Below are positions 30,717 through 39,213 of a stretch of 64,000 nucleotides of DNA, piece after piece. The notes under the pieces are model-generated. The model made no database searches, was not told where the DNA came from, and saw only the letters and a list, made by a program, of their open reading frames with translations. The DNA comes from Paenibacillus pasadenensis (GTDB taxonomy: Bacteria; Bacillota; Bacilli; Paenibacillales; Paenibacillaceae), in the NCBI RefSeq assembly GCF_023715725.1, contig NZ_JAMBOT010000007.1, forward strand, positions 1 through 64,000, given 5' to 3'. The position numbers and the translations under genes were made by a program. How positions within the stretch are numbered: the first letter of the stretch is position 1; each line of letters opens with the position of its first letter.

Positions 30717-31838
30717 CTAGCGGCAGATCGAATTACCGGTCGTCTCGTCAAAGAAATGCGCTTTGTCCATTTGCAGCGCAATCTCCAGCTTTTCCTCCGG
30801 CAAATACTCTTCGCTGGCTTCAACGATTCTCGATATGACCTGCTCTTCTCCCAGTTTTAAATACAGGAACGTATCTGCGCCCATCAGCTCTTTAATCTCG
30901 ATTAAAGCGTTTACTTTCCAGTCCGGGAAGTTGTTGACCACAGCTCTCTCGCTAATGACATGTTCGGGGCGCAGGCCGAGCACGATAGAGCGCAGGTTGT
31001 TCGGATTCACTTTTCGGATGTGAGGATAGTAGGATTCAGGAATCCTCATTCTCATTCGTTTGTTTTCAAAATAGAATCCGTTCGAGCTTTCCGTAATGGC
31101 TCCTTTAATGAAGTTCATTGCAGGAGAGCCGATAAATCCGGCAACAAACATATTGCTTGGATTGGAATAAACGACGGAAGGCGTATCGACCTGTTGAATG
31201 AGTCCGTCCTTCATGACCACAATGCGCGTCCCCATCGTCAGAGCCTCTGTCTGGTCATGCGTTACATATACGGTCGTCGTTTGCAGCGACTGATGCATCT
31301 TAATCAGCTCGGCGCGCGTCTGCGCTCTCAGCTTGGCATCCAGATTGGAAAGCGGTTCGTCCATCAGAAACACCGCCGGCTCCCGCACAATCGCCCTGCC
31401 CAGCGCAACGCGCTGTTTTTGTCCGCCGGACAGCTGGCTTGGCTTTTTCTCCAGATGATTCGTAATTTCCAAAATGCGCGCCGCCCGTTTAACCCTGAGT
31501 TCAATTTCATGCTTTGCTACCTTGCGGAGCTTTAAGCCGAGAGCCATATTTTCATAAACAGAAAGGTTAGGGTACAGAGCGTAGTTTTGGAACACCATCG
31601 CGATATCCCGGTCTTTTGGCGACACATAGTTGATGAATTTGCTGCCAATATAAATTTCACCTTTCGAAACTTCCTCAAGTCCCGAAAGCATACGCAGCGT
31701 GGTCGTTTTGCCGCAGCCGGAAGGGCCAACCAGGACGAGGAATTCCCCATCCGCGATCTCAAGCTGGAAGTCCTTTACGGAAGGTTCCTTTTCGGATTTG
31801 TAGTATTTATAGACGTGACGAAACGAAACACTCGCCAT
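30717..31838 (-). CDS. Sugar ABC transporter ATPase, MsmX/UgpC type
   Basis: A 373-residue ATPase of the CUT1 sugar-importer class. Walker A is G-P-S-G-C-G-K-T (38-45), signature L-S-G-G-Q (136-140) and Walker B V-F-L-M-D-E (156-161), with a C-terminal TOBE-type regulatory domain (about 240-373). It is the only such ATPase in the window, while three permease pairs are present; MsmX-type ATPases are known to serve several importers. It may therefore power all three, including the pair at 60219-61974. A good cre site lies 38 bases upstream. Confidence 0.93.
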   Translation of the reverse strand: MASVSFRHVYKYYKSEKEPSVKDFQLEIADGEFLVLVGPSGCGKTTTLRMLSGLEEVSKGEIYIGSKFINYVSPKDRDIAMVFQNYALYPNLSVYENMALGLKLRKVAKHEIELRVKRAARILEITNHLEKKPSQLSGGQKQRVALGRAIVREPAVFLMDEPLSNLDAKLRAQTRAELIKMHQSLQTTTVYVTHDQTEALTMGTRIVVMKDGLIQQVDTPSVVYSNPSNMFVAGFIGSPAMNFIKGAITESSNGFYFENKRMRMRIPESYYPHIRKVNPNNLRSIVLGLRPEHVISERAVVNNFPDWKVNALIEIKELMGADTFLYLKLGEEQVISRIVEASEEYLPEEKLEIALQMDKAHFFDETTGNSICR

Positions 31839-31875
31839 TATGACTCACCTTCGCTTTCGTGTTAAGTCATCCCTT

Positions 31876-31890
31876 GGAATGCGCTTTCAA
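31876..31890. promoter_or_regulatory. Catabolite-responsive element (cre), CcpA site
   Basis: The minus strand reads TTGAAAGCGCATTCC, matching the cre consensus WTGNAANCGNWNNCW at every defined base but the last. It sits between the GH110-like gene and the ATPase gene, next to an extended -10-like TGTGATAAAAT. This suggests an internal CcpA-controlled promoter for the importer part of the locus. Confidence 0.7.
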
Positions 31891-31904
31891 TTTTATCACA
31901 TGGT

Positions 31905-33692
31905 TCAGAAAGCCAGCCCTTTTTCTTTCCATAATTCATCTAAAGATAATGATGCGTAATTGTTGCTCAGATCGATCGTTTCCGTTCCAATTGTACCTTG
32001 CAGCTGATCCGGAAGGAATTCGTTGTTTTCAATAATAATATTTTTGCAATTGCGGAACGACAGCGCGTTCATTAATGAAGATGTTGCCGGATACCGCTCT
32101 GAGCGTTCCACCGTATTCCCTGAGAAAACGATGCCGTCGACCGAGTTTGCATTAACCAGCGTCGGATGGAACGTAACGAAGCGATTGCCCTCGATACGGA
32201 TATTGGCATGGTAACAGTCCTCGTGCGGATTGTTCGGGTCAATCTCAGGATCAATATCAATCGCCGCGTGTCCCCACTGCGGATAACAGTAATTGCAGTC
32301 TTGGAATGTGTTGTTGCGAATCGTAATGTCCTGAACGGCCCCGGACTCGTACCAGTAATTGCCGTCTCCCGAAATTTTGATGCCTGCTCCAGGCGTGCTG
32401 ATTACGTTTTGCTCCACCAGCACTTTGCCGGCAGTCGTAATCAGGAATCCTCTAGCCCGGTTTCCTCTTACTACACTTTTACGGATCGTCAGATCGGCCT
32501 TCCAGGAAATATTTTCGATCAGATCCTCAGCGCCAACCGACGCCGGAAGCTTCTGAGTGAAAGTAACCAGACTGTATTCCGGGTTGAGTGTCTTCACTTC
32601 TTTTACAACGGCCAGCTCGAATGGCAGCAGCGATACTCGATTCAGGAAGCGTACCGTTTCTCCTGGGAGAGCAACCACTGCACCTCTTTGCTGTGAATGC
32701 ACCAGCTGAACCATGATCGTATGTTCGTCGACCAGTTCCGTAATTGGAGAATAAATTCCGTGAACATTGCAAGGATCATCCATTTGATTTTCGAACAGGC
32801 AGCCTTCCAGCAGAATGCTTCCACGGCAATACACGAAATGTGTCGCATCGGCTGCTGTGGAGAACAACCGGCCCGAACCCGGCTTGATCATGACGTTAAA
32901 TGCGTTCAGCTTAATGTTTTCGCTGCGTTGAGCGATAACGCCCATGCCAATCGTGTGGTACATATTAATGGAAGCAAGCTCAACCTCGGTGCTGTTGTTA
33001 ATAAACACCCCCGGACAATCCCGGTAGCCGCATTGGAAGATCAGCTCGTTGCCGATTTTTGGCTGCTCGCCGGCACCATGATAACGCAGCAAGCCGGGAG
33101 CGAGCTCTTCCACTTTGAACTTCAGATAGCTGCCGTAGTTAAGATAATCTCCGCTTCCGTAGGCGGGGCCTTTCGTTTGGGAATCCATCTCGATGATTCC
33201 TTTGCAAGGCTCCGTCCATCCCTCGCCTAGAAAAATCAGACTGTTTTCGACAACTTCATACGGGTATTCCTTTGGTATTTCAACATCGAATGTTCCATCC
33301 CCTACCGCAATTACTTTTCCTTGAGAAAGAATTGGGCGTTCCCAGTCGATACTAGCATTTTTTACTGTAATATCATCGCAGCCGTCAAGCACAAAGGGCA
33401 CTGTCAAACCATGAAAGATGAACTCAGAGCCCTGTCCGTCGATAGTAAGCCCTTTCATTTCAAACAATGGAAATGCAATCCTGCGGTTTTTATCCTGATC
33501 ATGATTCGGGATAAAGTACTGCTTCTCTACCGCTTTATCCGGCCAAAAATGATAGCGCCCCTTTGGAAAAAGCAGCGTAGCCCGATCCAGCTCCCTGCAG
33601 CTTTCAATGGCTCTGAATACGGCGACGGTTGCGTCCTTTTCTTGATCCGGCCCAACACCAAAGTCCTGTATGTTGACAATAGACACTCTCAT
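31905..33692 (-). CDS. GH110-like alpha-1,3-galactosidase
   Basis: A 595-residue parallel beta-helix protein without a signal peptide, so cytoplasmic. The family GH110 pattern is clear: D282 in A-D-A-T-H-F and D305-D306 in N-Q-M-D-D-P-C-N-V-H-G-I-Y, the aspartates that serve catalysis in characterised alpha-1,3-galactosidases. The N-terminal D-F-G-V-G-P-D-Q-E-K-D-A-T opening is typical of beta-helix glycosidases. The GGAG site lies only two bases before the ATG at 33692, so a GTG at 33686, eight bases from it, may be the true start. It is the first gene of the locus, with its own promoter, and should release terminal alpha-1,3-galactose from imported glycan. Confidence 0.85.
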   Translation of the reverse strand: MRVSIVNIQDFGVGPDQEKDATVAVFRAIESCRELDRATLLFPKGRYHFWPDKAVEKQYFIPNHDQDKNRRIAFPLFEMKGLTIDGQGSEFIFHGLTVPFVLDGCDDITVKNASIDWERPILSQGKVIAVGDGTFDVEIPKEYPYEVVENSLIFLGEGWTEPCKGIIEMDSQTKGPAYGSGDYLNYGSYLKFKVEELAPGLLRYHGAGEQPKIGNELIFQCGYRDCPGVFINNSTEVELASINMYHTIGMGVIAQRSENIKLNAFNVMIKPGSGRLFSTAADATHFVYCRGSILLEGCLFENQMDDPCNVHGIYSPITELVDEHTIMVQLVHSQQRGAVVALPGETVRFLNRVSLLPFELAVVKEVKTLNPEYSLVTFTQKLPASVGAEDLIENISWKADLTIRKSVVRGNRARGFLITTAGKVLVEQNVISTPGAGIKISGDGNYWYESGAVQDITIRNNTFQDCNYCYPQWGHAAIDIDPEIDPNNPHEDCYHANIRIEGNRFVTFHPTLVNANSVDGIVFSGNTVERSERYPATSSLMNALSFRNCKNIIIENNEFLPDQLQGTIGTETIDLSNNYASLSLDELWKEKGLAF

Positions 33693-33771
33693 CTCTCCGA
33701 TCCCAAAATCTCTCTTAGTCGTCAAGTAAAAATTAACGTGGAATTTCGACTTAATATCTTGATCTGTTTTT

Positions 33772-33800
33772 AGTTTAATTTAGTTTAATTTAAACGTCAA
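33772..33800 (-). promoter_or_regulatory. Promoter of the glycan locus
   Basis: On the minus strand TTGACG (795-800) and TAAACT (772-777) are separated by exactly 17 bases. The promoter lies about 80 bases before the GH110-like gene, and its spacer is filled by AT-rich operator-like repeats. Confidence 0.7.
33773..33795. promoter_or_regulatory. Candidate operator for the LacI-family regulator
   Basis: The perfect odd palindrome GTTTAA-T-TTAAAC (33783-33795) is preceded by a direct copy of its first ten bases (GTTTAATTTA at 33773). Both fill the space between -35 and -10, where a bound repressor would block polymerase. A related motif overlaps the regulator's own promoter (35020-35043). Typical LacI-family operators contain a central CG, which this lacks. 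Confidence 0.5.
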
Positions 33801-33850
33801 CTAGTAATTTTTTTGGATGAGAGAACATATAGAACGAACTTGATGCATAG

Positions 33851-33898
33851 CTAAAAAAGCCATCTCCTCAAGGTAAAACACTCCTTGAAGGGATGGCT
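33851..33898 (-). terminator. Rho-independent terminator after the LacI-family gene
   Basis: On the minus strand AGCCATCCCTTCAAGG pairs with CCTTGAGGAGATGGCT around a nine-base loop, followed by TTTTTAG. It closes the regulator transcript ahead of the GH110 promoter. Confidence 0.9.
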
Positions 33899-33923
33899 GG
33901 AACAGCTATATTCGTCTTTAAAC

Positions 33924-34931
33924 TTATAGAGATTGCCGCTCCACATAAGTGGTCGGCAAAATATAGCGAATCGGAAAATCCCGTTCCTCGCGCAGCTTGG
34001 AAATTGCGGCCTGTACCGCCATAACGCCGATTTCAAAAGTCGGTACGCTAATTGTCGTCAGACCCGGCGTAAGGTATCCGCCCATTTCGTTATTGTCAAA
34101 GCCCAGTATTTTGACCTGCTCCGGCAGCTGAACGCCTTTTTCCCGGAAAGCGTGCATCGAGCCGATCGCAATGAGGTCGCTGGCTGCAAAAACAGCCTCA
34201 GGAAGCTCGTTCGTCCGTTCCAGAAATTCCGACATGGCGGACTTGCCTGATTCAATCTCCCAATCCTCATGCTCAATAATAAACTCCGGGCGGAGCTCTT
34301 TCCCAAGCAGCTTGTGGGCATCGGCAAAAGCCTCGTACCTGGAGCTGGCCTTGGAGCCGATGAATGCCATTTTATCAAAACGGTTCACCAGCTTGGATTT
34401 GAGCCAGCCCAGCGTATCCGCGTAAAAATCGATGCCGACATAGTCTACGTAATCCGGAATGAACTTGGGTTCAATTCCGGCAATCGTGACCTGAATATTC
34501 TTGTTTTTGAGCATGTTAAAATATTCAGGATTGGTGCCAGCCACCCAAATAATTGCATGAACACCCAATTCTTCCAGCTTATCGCATAATTCGGACGGTT
34601 TATAAAGGTCCAAATCAAGACAGTTAAAGGCAATCGGGATGCCTTTTTTGACCGCCTCCGATTCAATGCCCTTAATAATATGATAGCCGTAAGAGCCTTG
34701 AGACGCATAGGATGAGAGTCCCAGGACGTAAGCGAGCTTATAGGCAGTCTGCGGCTTCTCCGCCGCAACGCCTTTTTTGCTTTTCACTTTATAATTCATA
34801 CTTTCAACAAGCGACCAAATTAGCTTTTGAGTTTCTTCGCTGCAAACGCTTGTATCGTTAAAATTGACGACGCGGGATACGGTTGTAACCGATAGATTCG
34901 TTTTCTTCGCGATATCTTTCAACGTGACCAT
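33924..34931 (-). CDS. LacI/GalR-family transcriptional regulator
   Basis: A 335-residue repressor-type protein. The N-terminal helix-turn-helix (about 3-24: T-L-K-D-I-A-K-K-T-N-L-S-V-T-T-V-S-R-V) is classic LacI, and residues about 60-335 form a periplasmic-binding-protein-like sugar sensor (A-A-S-D-L-I-A-I-G, and I-L-G-F-D-N-N-E near 285). AGGAGG precedes the ATG. It lies immediately upstream of the glycan locus on the same strand but is separated by a terminator. It is likely the local sensor, responding to a galactose-containing sugar; the ligand is inference. Confidence 0.92.
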   Translation of the reverse strand: MVTLKDIAKKTNLSVTTVSRVVNFNDTSVCSEETQKLIWSLVESMNYKVKSKKGVAAEKPQTAYKLAYVLGLSSYASQGSYGYHIIKGIESEAVKKGIPIAFNCLDLDLYKPSELCDKLEELGVHAIIWVAGTNPEYFNMLKNKNIQVTIAGIEPKFIPDYVDYVGIDFYADTLGWLKSKLVNRFDKMAFIGSKASSRYEAFADAHKLLGKELRPEFIIEHEDWEIESGKSAMSEFLERTNELPEAVFAASDLIAIGSMHAFREKGVQLPEQVKILGFDNNEMGGYLTPGLTTISVPTFEIGVMAVQAAISKLREERDFPIRYILPTTYVERQSL

Positions 34932-35013
34932 GCTTATCCTCCTCGACTCAACCTGACTGCCGCAGAAACGTTCATTTATCTACTTTACTTTATCCCAACT
35001 TTAAAAATCAATA

Positions 35014-35043
35014 ATTATACTTAAATTAATCTAAAATTAAATT
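35014..35043 (-). promoter_or_regulatory. Promoter and possible auto-operator of the LacI-family gene
   Basis: A consensus -10 TATAAT (35014-35019, minus strand) has only an AT-rich, weak -35 (ATTTAA) 17 bases upstream. The spacer (35020-35043) reads CTTAAATTAATCTAAAATTA on the plus strand, sharing TTAAATTAA-N-CTAAA with the GH110 promoter spacer, which suggests autoregulation. The rest of the 34932-35334 gap is AT-rich with no gene I can support. Confidence 0.45.
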
Positions 35044-35056
35044 GAAAACGTCTTGA
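35043..35056. promoter_or_regulatory. Weak cre-like site upstream of the LacI-family gene
   Basis: TGAAAACGTCTTGA matches the cre core TGWAANCG but misses two positions in the second half. It lies just upstream of the regulator's promoter and would fit catabolite control. Confidence 0.25.
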
Positions 35057-35334
35057 AAGCTTACGCGTTCGACAAAATTGAGCAGCTTGTTTCTGTCAAA
35101 ATCTTAACCGCCTGTTTGGTATCTCCAATTGGCCTCAATGCTTATCTTATCAAAAATTCAGTGCAATATATAACTCAATCCGGATCAAAATCAATTTATT
35201 TTCATTCAAATCGAGTCTTCCTTACTAGTTAATTATTCTGATTATACAATTCTGCTTGAAAATCCGAATTTAATATCCTCATTTTACAAATGTTAGTTAG
35301 AATATATGATATAGGTATAGGTTGATCTGCATAT

Positions 35335-35377
35335 TAAAAAAGCATCCGCCGCAGGGAAACCTGCGAGCGGGATGCTT
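35335..35377 (-). terminator. Rho-independent terminator after the ygxA-like gene
   Basis: On the minus strand AGCATCCCGCTCGCAG pairs with CTGCGGCGGATGCT, followed by TTTTTTAAT. Sequence and flanks are close to those of the hairpin at 7741-7785. Confidence 0.9.
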
Positions 35378-35409
35378 TCCGGTAACTGGAGTTGAGTCAG
35401 AGAAGAGGA

Positions 35410-36300
35410 TTACCTCGGCAGCTTGTAGCGAAGTTCTAGTGCATCCGGCTCAAGAGGACCCGCAAGCACCGCAACCTCGCGCAAATAACCGCGTTGCACG
35501 CTTTTTTGCAGCAGCAAGGAAAGATCGATCGGCAGATCGGAAAGCGCAGGATGGCGGGAAAGCTCAGACATGCTCCACGGCTCATCGCGAGATCCCATAA
35601 TTTGAAATATAAGCGTACAGCTTGATTTCATTTTGCTCATCATCGAGAATTCACAGGCAAGCAGCACCAATTGAATGCGCTGCTCCAATGTTTCCGGGCT
35701 TGTTGAAAGTTCTTCATAGAGCTTGTATATACCGGGGTGAAACCGCCGCATTTGGCGCCAGACCGAAGGCTCGGGATGTCTGCCGGCCTCGATCAGCTCC
35801 AAATGCGCGTAATGATTAAGCGTTTTGATAATGTGATTGTGGGCATCCAGCAGGAAGCCGTCTTCAATATTCTGCTTAGCCAGCAGAAAGGAATGCAAAA
35901 ATTGGCTGTATTCAACCAGCAGCTTACGATTCATCAGCTCATCCGAATATATGCGAACATCCGATTTCAAGCGTTCGATCACATCCTCCGGATCATAAAT
36001 AATGTCGCCGCGCAGGATCCACTCCATGACGTCTCTATGCCGGCTGTTCTTAATCCAGTTCAGAAGAAGATCGCGGGCCACACGCTGAATCATGACATGC
36101 TGGCCATCCATGCGCCGGTGCTCAATGGAGGAGGAATTGCAGGCTGTCTCACTGACGACAAGAAGAAGCACATCCAGCCCTTCCAGCTGACGCTGAAACG
36201 GATACGGATCTCGGACGGCCACAAGGCCGATTACATCTTCCTCCTGCTCAATCAAGCTGGAAACCTGTTTGTTCAAAATTTCCACAACGTTATCCCCCAT
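35410..36300 (-). CDS. ygxA: YgxA-like nucleotidyltransferase-like protein
   Basis: A 296-residue soluble protein. It resembles Bacillus YgxA, annotated as nucleotidyltransferase-like: the N-terminal third has a strand pattern ending L-D-V-L-L-L-V-V, and the rest is helical. No complete G-S-x10-D-x-D catalytic motif is visible, so activity is doubtful. As I recall, in B. subtilis ygxA lies next to ygzB and perR on one side and an rRNA operon on the other. Here the first two are kept, while the rRNA lies 35 kb away behind the glycan locus. Confidence 0.7.
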   Translation of the reverse strand: MGDNVVEILNKQVSSLIEQEEDVIGLVAVRDPYPFQRQLEGLDVLLLVVSETACNSSSIEHRRMDGQHVMIQRVARDLLLNWIKNSRHRDVMEWILRGDIIYDPEDVIERLKSDVRIYSDELMNRKLLVEYSQFLHSFLLAKQNIEDGFLLDAHNHIIKTLNHYAHLELIEAGRHPEPSVWRQMRRFHPGIYKLYEELSTSPETLEQRIQLVLLACEFSMMSKMKSSCTLIFQIMGSRDEPWSMSELSRHPALSDLPIDLSLLLQKSVQRGYLREVAVLAGPLEPDALELRYKLPR

Positions 36301-36328
36301 ATAGCTTCCACAGGATGTTTCCGCTATA

Positions 36329-36356
36329 ATAATATTCTGTAGGTTTATTTCGACAA
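36329..36356 (-). promoter_or_regulatory. Promoter of the ygxA-like gene
   Basis: On the minus strand TTGTCG (351-356) and TATTAT (329-334) are 16 bases apart, ending 28 bases before the start codon. The same AT-rich patch contains a plus-strand TATAAT (325-330) that could serve the divergent ygzB-like gene. Confidence 0.5.
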
Positions 36357-36420
36357 ACTCCGGCGGTTTCCTGCCGATGCTGTAACAATTCGGGACTTCG
36401 TGAAGGGATTGTGGAACAAA

Positions 36421-36819
36421 ATGCTACTAAAGTCCAGTAAAATCAATGAATTTCGTCTATGGGGCCTAGTTCTGATTCTGGTCGGGATGGGCGTTATGAT
36501 TCTTGGGACCGCAGGCATCGTATTCTGGGGACAAACAGGCAAGGTTTTTGCCGGAATATTTATGGTTATCGGCATGATTGCCCTTCTGATTAGCGTCGGC
36601 ATTTACTTCTGGGCCGGTATGCTGTCTACCAGCGCCGTCATGCTGATCTGTCCGGAATGCGGACGCCAGACCAAAATCCTTGGCCGCACCGACCGCTGCA
36701 TGTATTGCAAGACGATTTTAACGCTTGATGCCCAAAATGCCACGCATGGCTTGGACGAGCAAATTCAAGCGGAATCAGCTGCTCCAGCGAAGCAAGACGC
36801 GCCGTCTTCACAAGGCTGA
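36421..36819 (+). CDS. ygzB: YgzB-family (UPF0295/DUF2614) membrane zinc-ribbon protein
   Basis: A 132-residue protein with two transmembrane helices (about 15-35 and 43-68), then a zinc-ribbon C-P-E-C-G-R ... D-R-C-M-Y-C (four cysteines) and an acidic tail. This matches the YgzB family, whose function is unknown. The start at 36421 is a judgement: a GTG seven codons upstream (36400) is also possible, and neither has a strong ribosome site. It sits between ygxA and perR as in Bacillus. Confidence 0.75.
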   Translation: MLLKSSKINEFRLWGLVLILVGMGVMILGTAGIVFWGQTGKVFAGIFMVIGMIALLISVGIYFWAGMLSTSAVMLICPECGRQTKILGRTDRCMYCKTILTLDAQNATHGLDEQIQAESAAPAKQDAPSSQG

Positions 36820-36851
36820 CATTACTTCCGCCTCAACATGACCTTCACGCC

Positions 36852-36902
36852 AAAAGCCGCTTGTCCTTCTTCAGTTCAACTGAAGCGGACAAGCGGCTTT
36901 TT
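36852..36902. terminator. Bidirectional terminator between convergent genes
   Basis: AAAAGCCGCTTGTCC pairs perfectly with GGACAAGCGGCTTTT, and an inner TTCAG-TTCAA-CTGAA stem extends it. A-runs on one side and T-runs on the other serve both the ygzB-like gene and the GH18 gene. Confidence 0.95.
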
Positions 36903-36911
36903 ATATTGGAT

Positions 36912-38633
36912 TTACTTTTTGAGCTCGCTGTCGATAACCTTCCAAATGCTGTCCGTTTGAAAAGAACGGGCCCAAGTCGCGACGCCGGCTAAGCCGTATT
37001 TATGAACAAGCTGCACCCTTGCCTTAATCGACACCTCATCCTCGATCCAGATCCGCTTAGTCAGCTTATCGCTCTCCGCGTATTCGACATAATTCTGGCC
37101 CGCGTCCGAATCGAAAGTCGGTTTAAGCTTCCGCTCCCCGATAAGCTTTTTGACGGCGTCCATGCCAACCGCTTTGGAGCTCACGTCAACACTTCCGTCC
37201 GCAGCTTTTGTTTCGCTCCAAATTCTTGTATACAGCGGCATGCTCAGCACCAGCTTGGAGGCGGGAACGCTGTCCTCCTCGAGCAGCCGTTTAAGCGATT
37301 GCTCTACCCATGGAAGCGAAGCGACGGAGCCGGATTTGGGACTGGCTGCCCAATGCTCGTCATATGCCATCAGCATCATGTAATCAACGCTTTGCGCCAG
37401 CGCTTTGCGGTCCAAAAAGAGCGACCACAGCTCACTGTTTGACTTTGGCGTAACATCAATCGATACGATAAGCCCGGCGTCATGCAGCATCGGGGTCATC
37501 TCCCGCACAAACTGCACCAGATTTTCCTTATCCGCGGTATACACATTTTCAAAGTCAATATTGATGCCCTGCAGCTTGTACATCTTAGCATAAGCAAGCA
37601 GCTGTTGAATCATTGAAAAGCGCGCTTCGGCGCTGGCAAGCACTTTAGTCGTAAGCTCCGGGTCAAAGGCATTGCTGAAAAGCCCCCATACTTGAATTCC
37701 GTTTTTGCGCGCCCAAGCGGAATAAGCGGCATCAGCTTTGCTGCGGATTTGTCCGCTTTCGTCACTCAGCTCGAACCAGGTCGGGCTGACTACGTTAAGC
37801 CCCTGCATAGCGGGATATTTTGTAGGATCAGGCTGTTTGTTATAAACAGCTTCCCACGTCATATTAATTTTTTGGCCTTCCTTCCAAGGAAGGTTCGGTT
37901 TCTCTTCTTTGAGCGGAGGAATCGTTTCCTCGCCGGTAAGCTTCAGCTCTTTTTGACGGACATAACCGCTGTTTCCAGCAGGTCCTTGAACTTTGTACCA
38001 GCCCTCCAGCTCTTCCCATACCGTCATTTTGCCGCCGGCTGGAGCAACCTCGACATACGGGCTGCGAATGGACGGTTCAGTGCGGATATAGGCTTTTTCT
38101 TCGAGCGGCTCAGCCGTCTTTAGCTTGTCCCCCGCCTTTACCAGCGTCACGATGCCGGATATTTCCTGCACCTCAGCTTGTATGCCATAGAGGGTCGTAA
38201 GCGGCTCCAGCGGCGTATATATCCGTCCGTCCCGCTCGTCCGGGGCGACGGCCAGCTGAATCGGCTTGTTGCCGAGCTTCGCCTGCTGATCATTTTCCTT
38301 CATTCGCAGCACTTGGGAATCGCTTGTGAGAATAATTGACTGCGACTCTTTTTCGTAATGCACCGGAAGCTCGCTTCCCAGCACTTCAACGAGAGCTTCC
38401 AGCGGAATCAGCGTTTCGTCCTTTTCGAACACAGCGCCAGCATTTAAGTATTTGCCTTCATAAAAAATAGGGTGATCCGTCCCGTATTCCGGCTTTTCAT
38501 GCTTTTTGCTCGGAACTAAATTCATATAAGCCGCCCATGCGCCGGCAACCATTCCAATAATGACGCAAAATCCGATCAGCTTTTTAAATCCGCCGTTACG
38601 GCGCCGGCCGCCGTAGGCGTTGCTTCTACTCAT
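36912..38633 (-). CDS. Membrane-anchored GH18 protein with copper-amine-oxidase-like and SH3 domains
   Basis: A 573-residue protein. A basic N-terminus and one transmembrane helix (about 17-38) are followed by a copper amine oxidase N-terminal-like domain (about 55-165), an SH3b domain (about 175-232) and a GH18 barrel (about 255-573). The catalytic motif is G-I-N-I-D-F-E, with E362 the general acid. GH18 proteins of this shape in spore formers (YaaH/YdhD type) act on peptidoglycan-like glycans rather than chitin, so a role at the cell wall or spore cortex is likely; this is inference. Confidence 0.88.
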   Translation of the reverse strand: MSRSNAYGGRRRNGGFKKLIGFCVIIGMVAGAWAAYMNLVPSKKHEKPEYGTDHPIFYEGKYLNAGAVFEKDETLIPLEALVEVLGSELPVHYEKESQSIILTSDSQVLRMKENDQQAKLGNKPIQLAVAPDERDGRIYTPLEPLTTLYGIQAEVQEISGIVTLVKAGDKLKTAEPLEEKAYIRTEPSIRSPYVEVAPAGGKMTVWEELEGWYKVQGPAGNSGYVRQKELKLTGEETIPPLKEEKPNLPWKEGQKINMTWEAVYNKQPDPTKYPAMQGLNVVSPTWFELSDESGQIRSKADAAYSAWARKNGIQVWGLFSNAFDPELTTKVLASAEARFSMIQQLLAYAKMYKLQGINIDFENVYTADKENLVQFVREMTPMLHDAGLIVSIDVTPKSNSELWSLFLDRKALAQSVDYMMLMAYDEHWAASPKSGSVASLPWVEQSLKRLLEEDSVPASKLVLSMPLYTRIWSETKAADGSVDVSSKAVGMDAVKKLIGERKLKPTFDSDAGQNYVEYAESDKLTKRIWIEDEVSIKARVQLVHKYGLAGVATWARSFQTDSIWKVIDSELKK

Positions 38634-38725
38634 GATTCACTCTCCTTCAGTCTACCGTTATGACGAGCCGCTGCGCGGAAAAGTTGTCCCTATCAGTCTA
38701 TGAATCGGCTAGCAAAATAATGAAA

Positions 38726-38758
38726 AACCTGGGGAAGCACAATCGCTTCCGCCAGGTT
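38726..38758 (-). terminator. Rho-independent terminator after perR
   Basis: On the minus strand AACCTGGCGGAAGC pairs with GCTTCCCCAGGTT around a short loop, followed by TTTCATTATTTT. The stem begins at the perR stop codon. Confidence 0.88.
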
Positions 38759-39195
38759 CAGTTGTGATGCGCGGCCGCGCCGCATTGGGTGCACACCCCG
38801 TAAATTTCCATTCGGTGGCCCTCCACCCGGAATCCGGTCTCTCTGGAAGCAGCCCGTTCCACCTCCATCAGAGGAGGGTAGTCAAAATCAACGATATCCC
38901 CGCAAAGCTTGCAGATCGCATGATAATGATCGGATAGATTCGCATCAAAGCGGCTGGAGTCGTCTCCATAGGTCAATTCCCGCACCAGGCCGGCTTCGAC
39001 GAAAAGCCGCAGGTTATTGTAGATCGTTGCGACGCTCATGCTCGGGAAATCAGGTGACAACGCTTTATAGATCTCATCCGCAGTCGGATGAGTCATGGAG
39101 TTCATCAGAAACCCAAGAATCGCGTGACGCTGCGGGGTCATGCGGACGCCGCTTGATTTAAGCTGCTCTAAAGCTTGTTCTACGCTGGCTCCCAT
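38758..39195 (-). CDS. perR: Peroxide-responsive Fur-family repressor PerR
   Basis: A 145-residue repressor that loses DNA binding when iron-catalysed oxidation modifies its histidines. All key residues are present one position before the B. subtilis numbering: regulatory metal site H36, D84, H90, H92 and D103; structural zinc cysteines 95, 98, 135 and 138. The D84 equivalent, an aspartate, is the PerR-specific residue that separates it from Fur and Zur. A strong promoter lies 48 bases upstream. Confidence 0.95.
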   Translation of the reverse strand: MGASVEQALEQLKSSGVRMTPQRHAILGFLMNSMTHPTADEIYKALSPDFPSMSVATIYNNLRLFVEAGLVRELTYGDDSSRFDANLSDHYHAICKLCGDIVDFDYPPLMEVERAASRETGFRVEGHRMEIYGVCTQCGAAAHHN

Positions 39196-39213
39196 ACCCG
39201 AATCACGCCTTCC

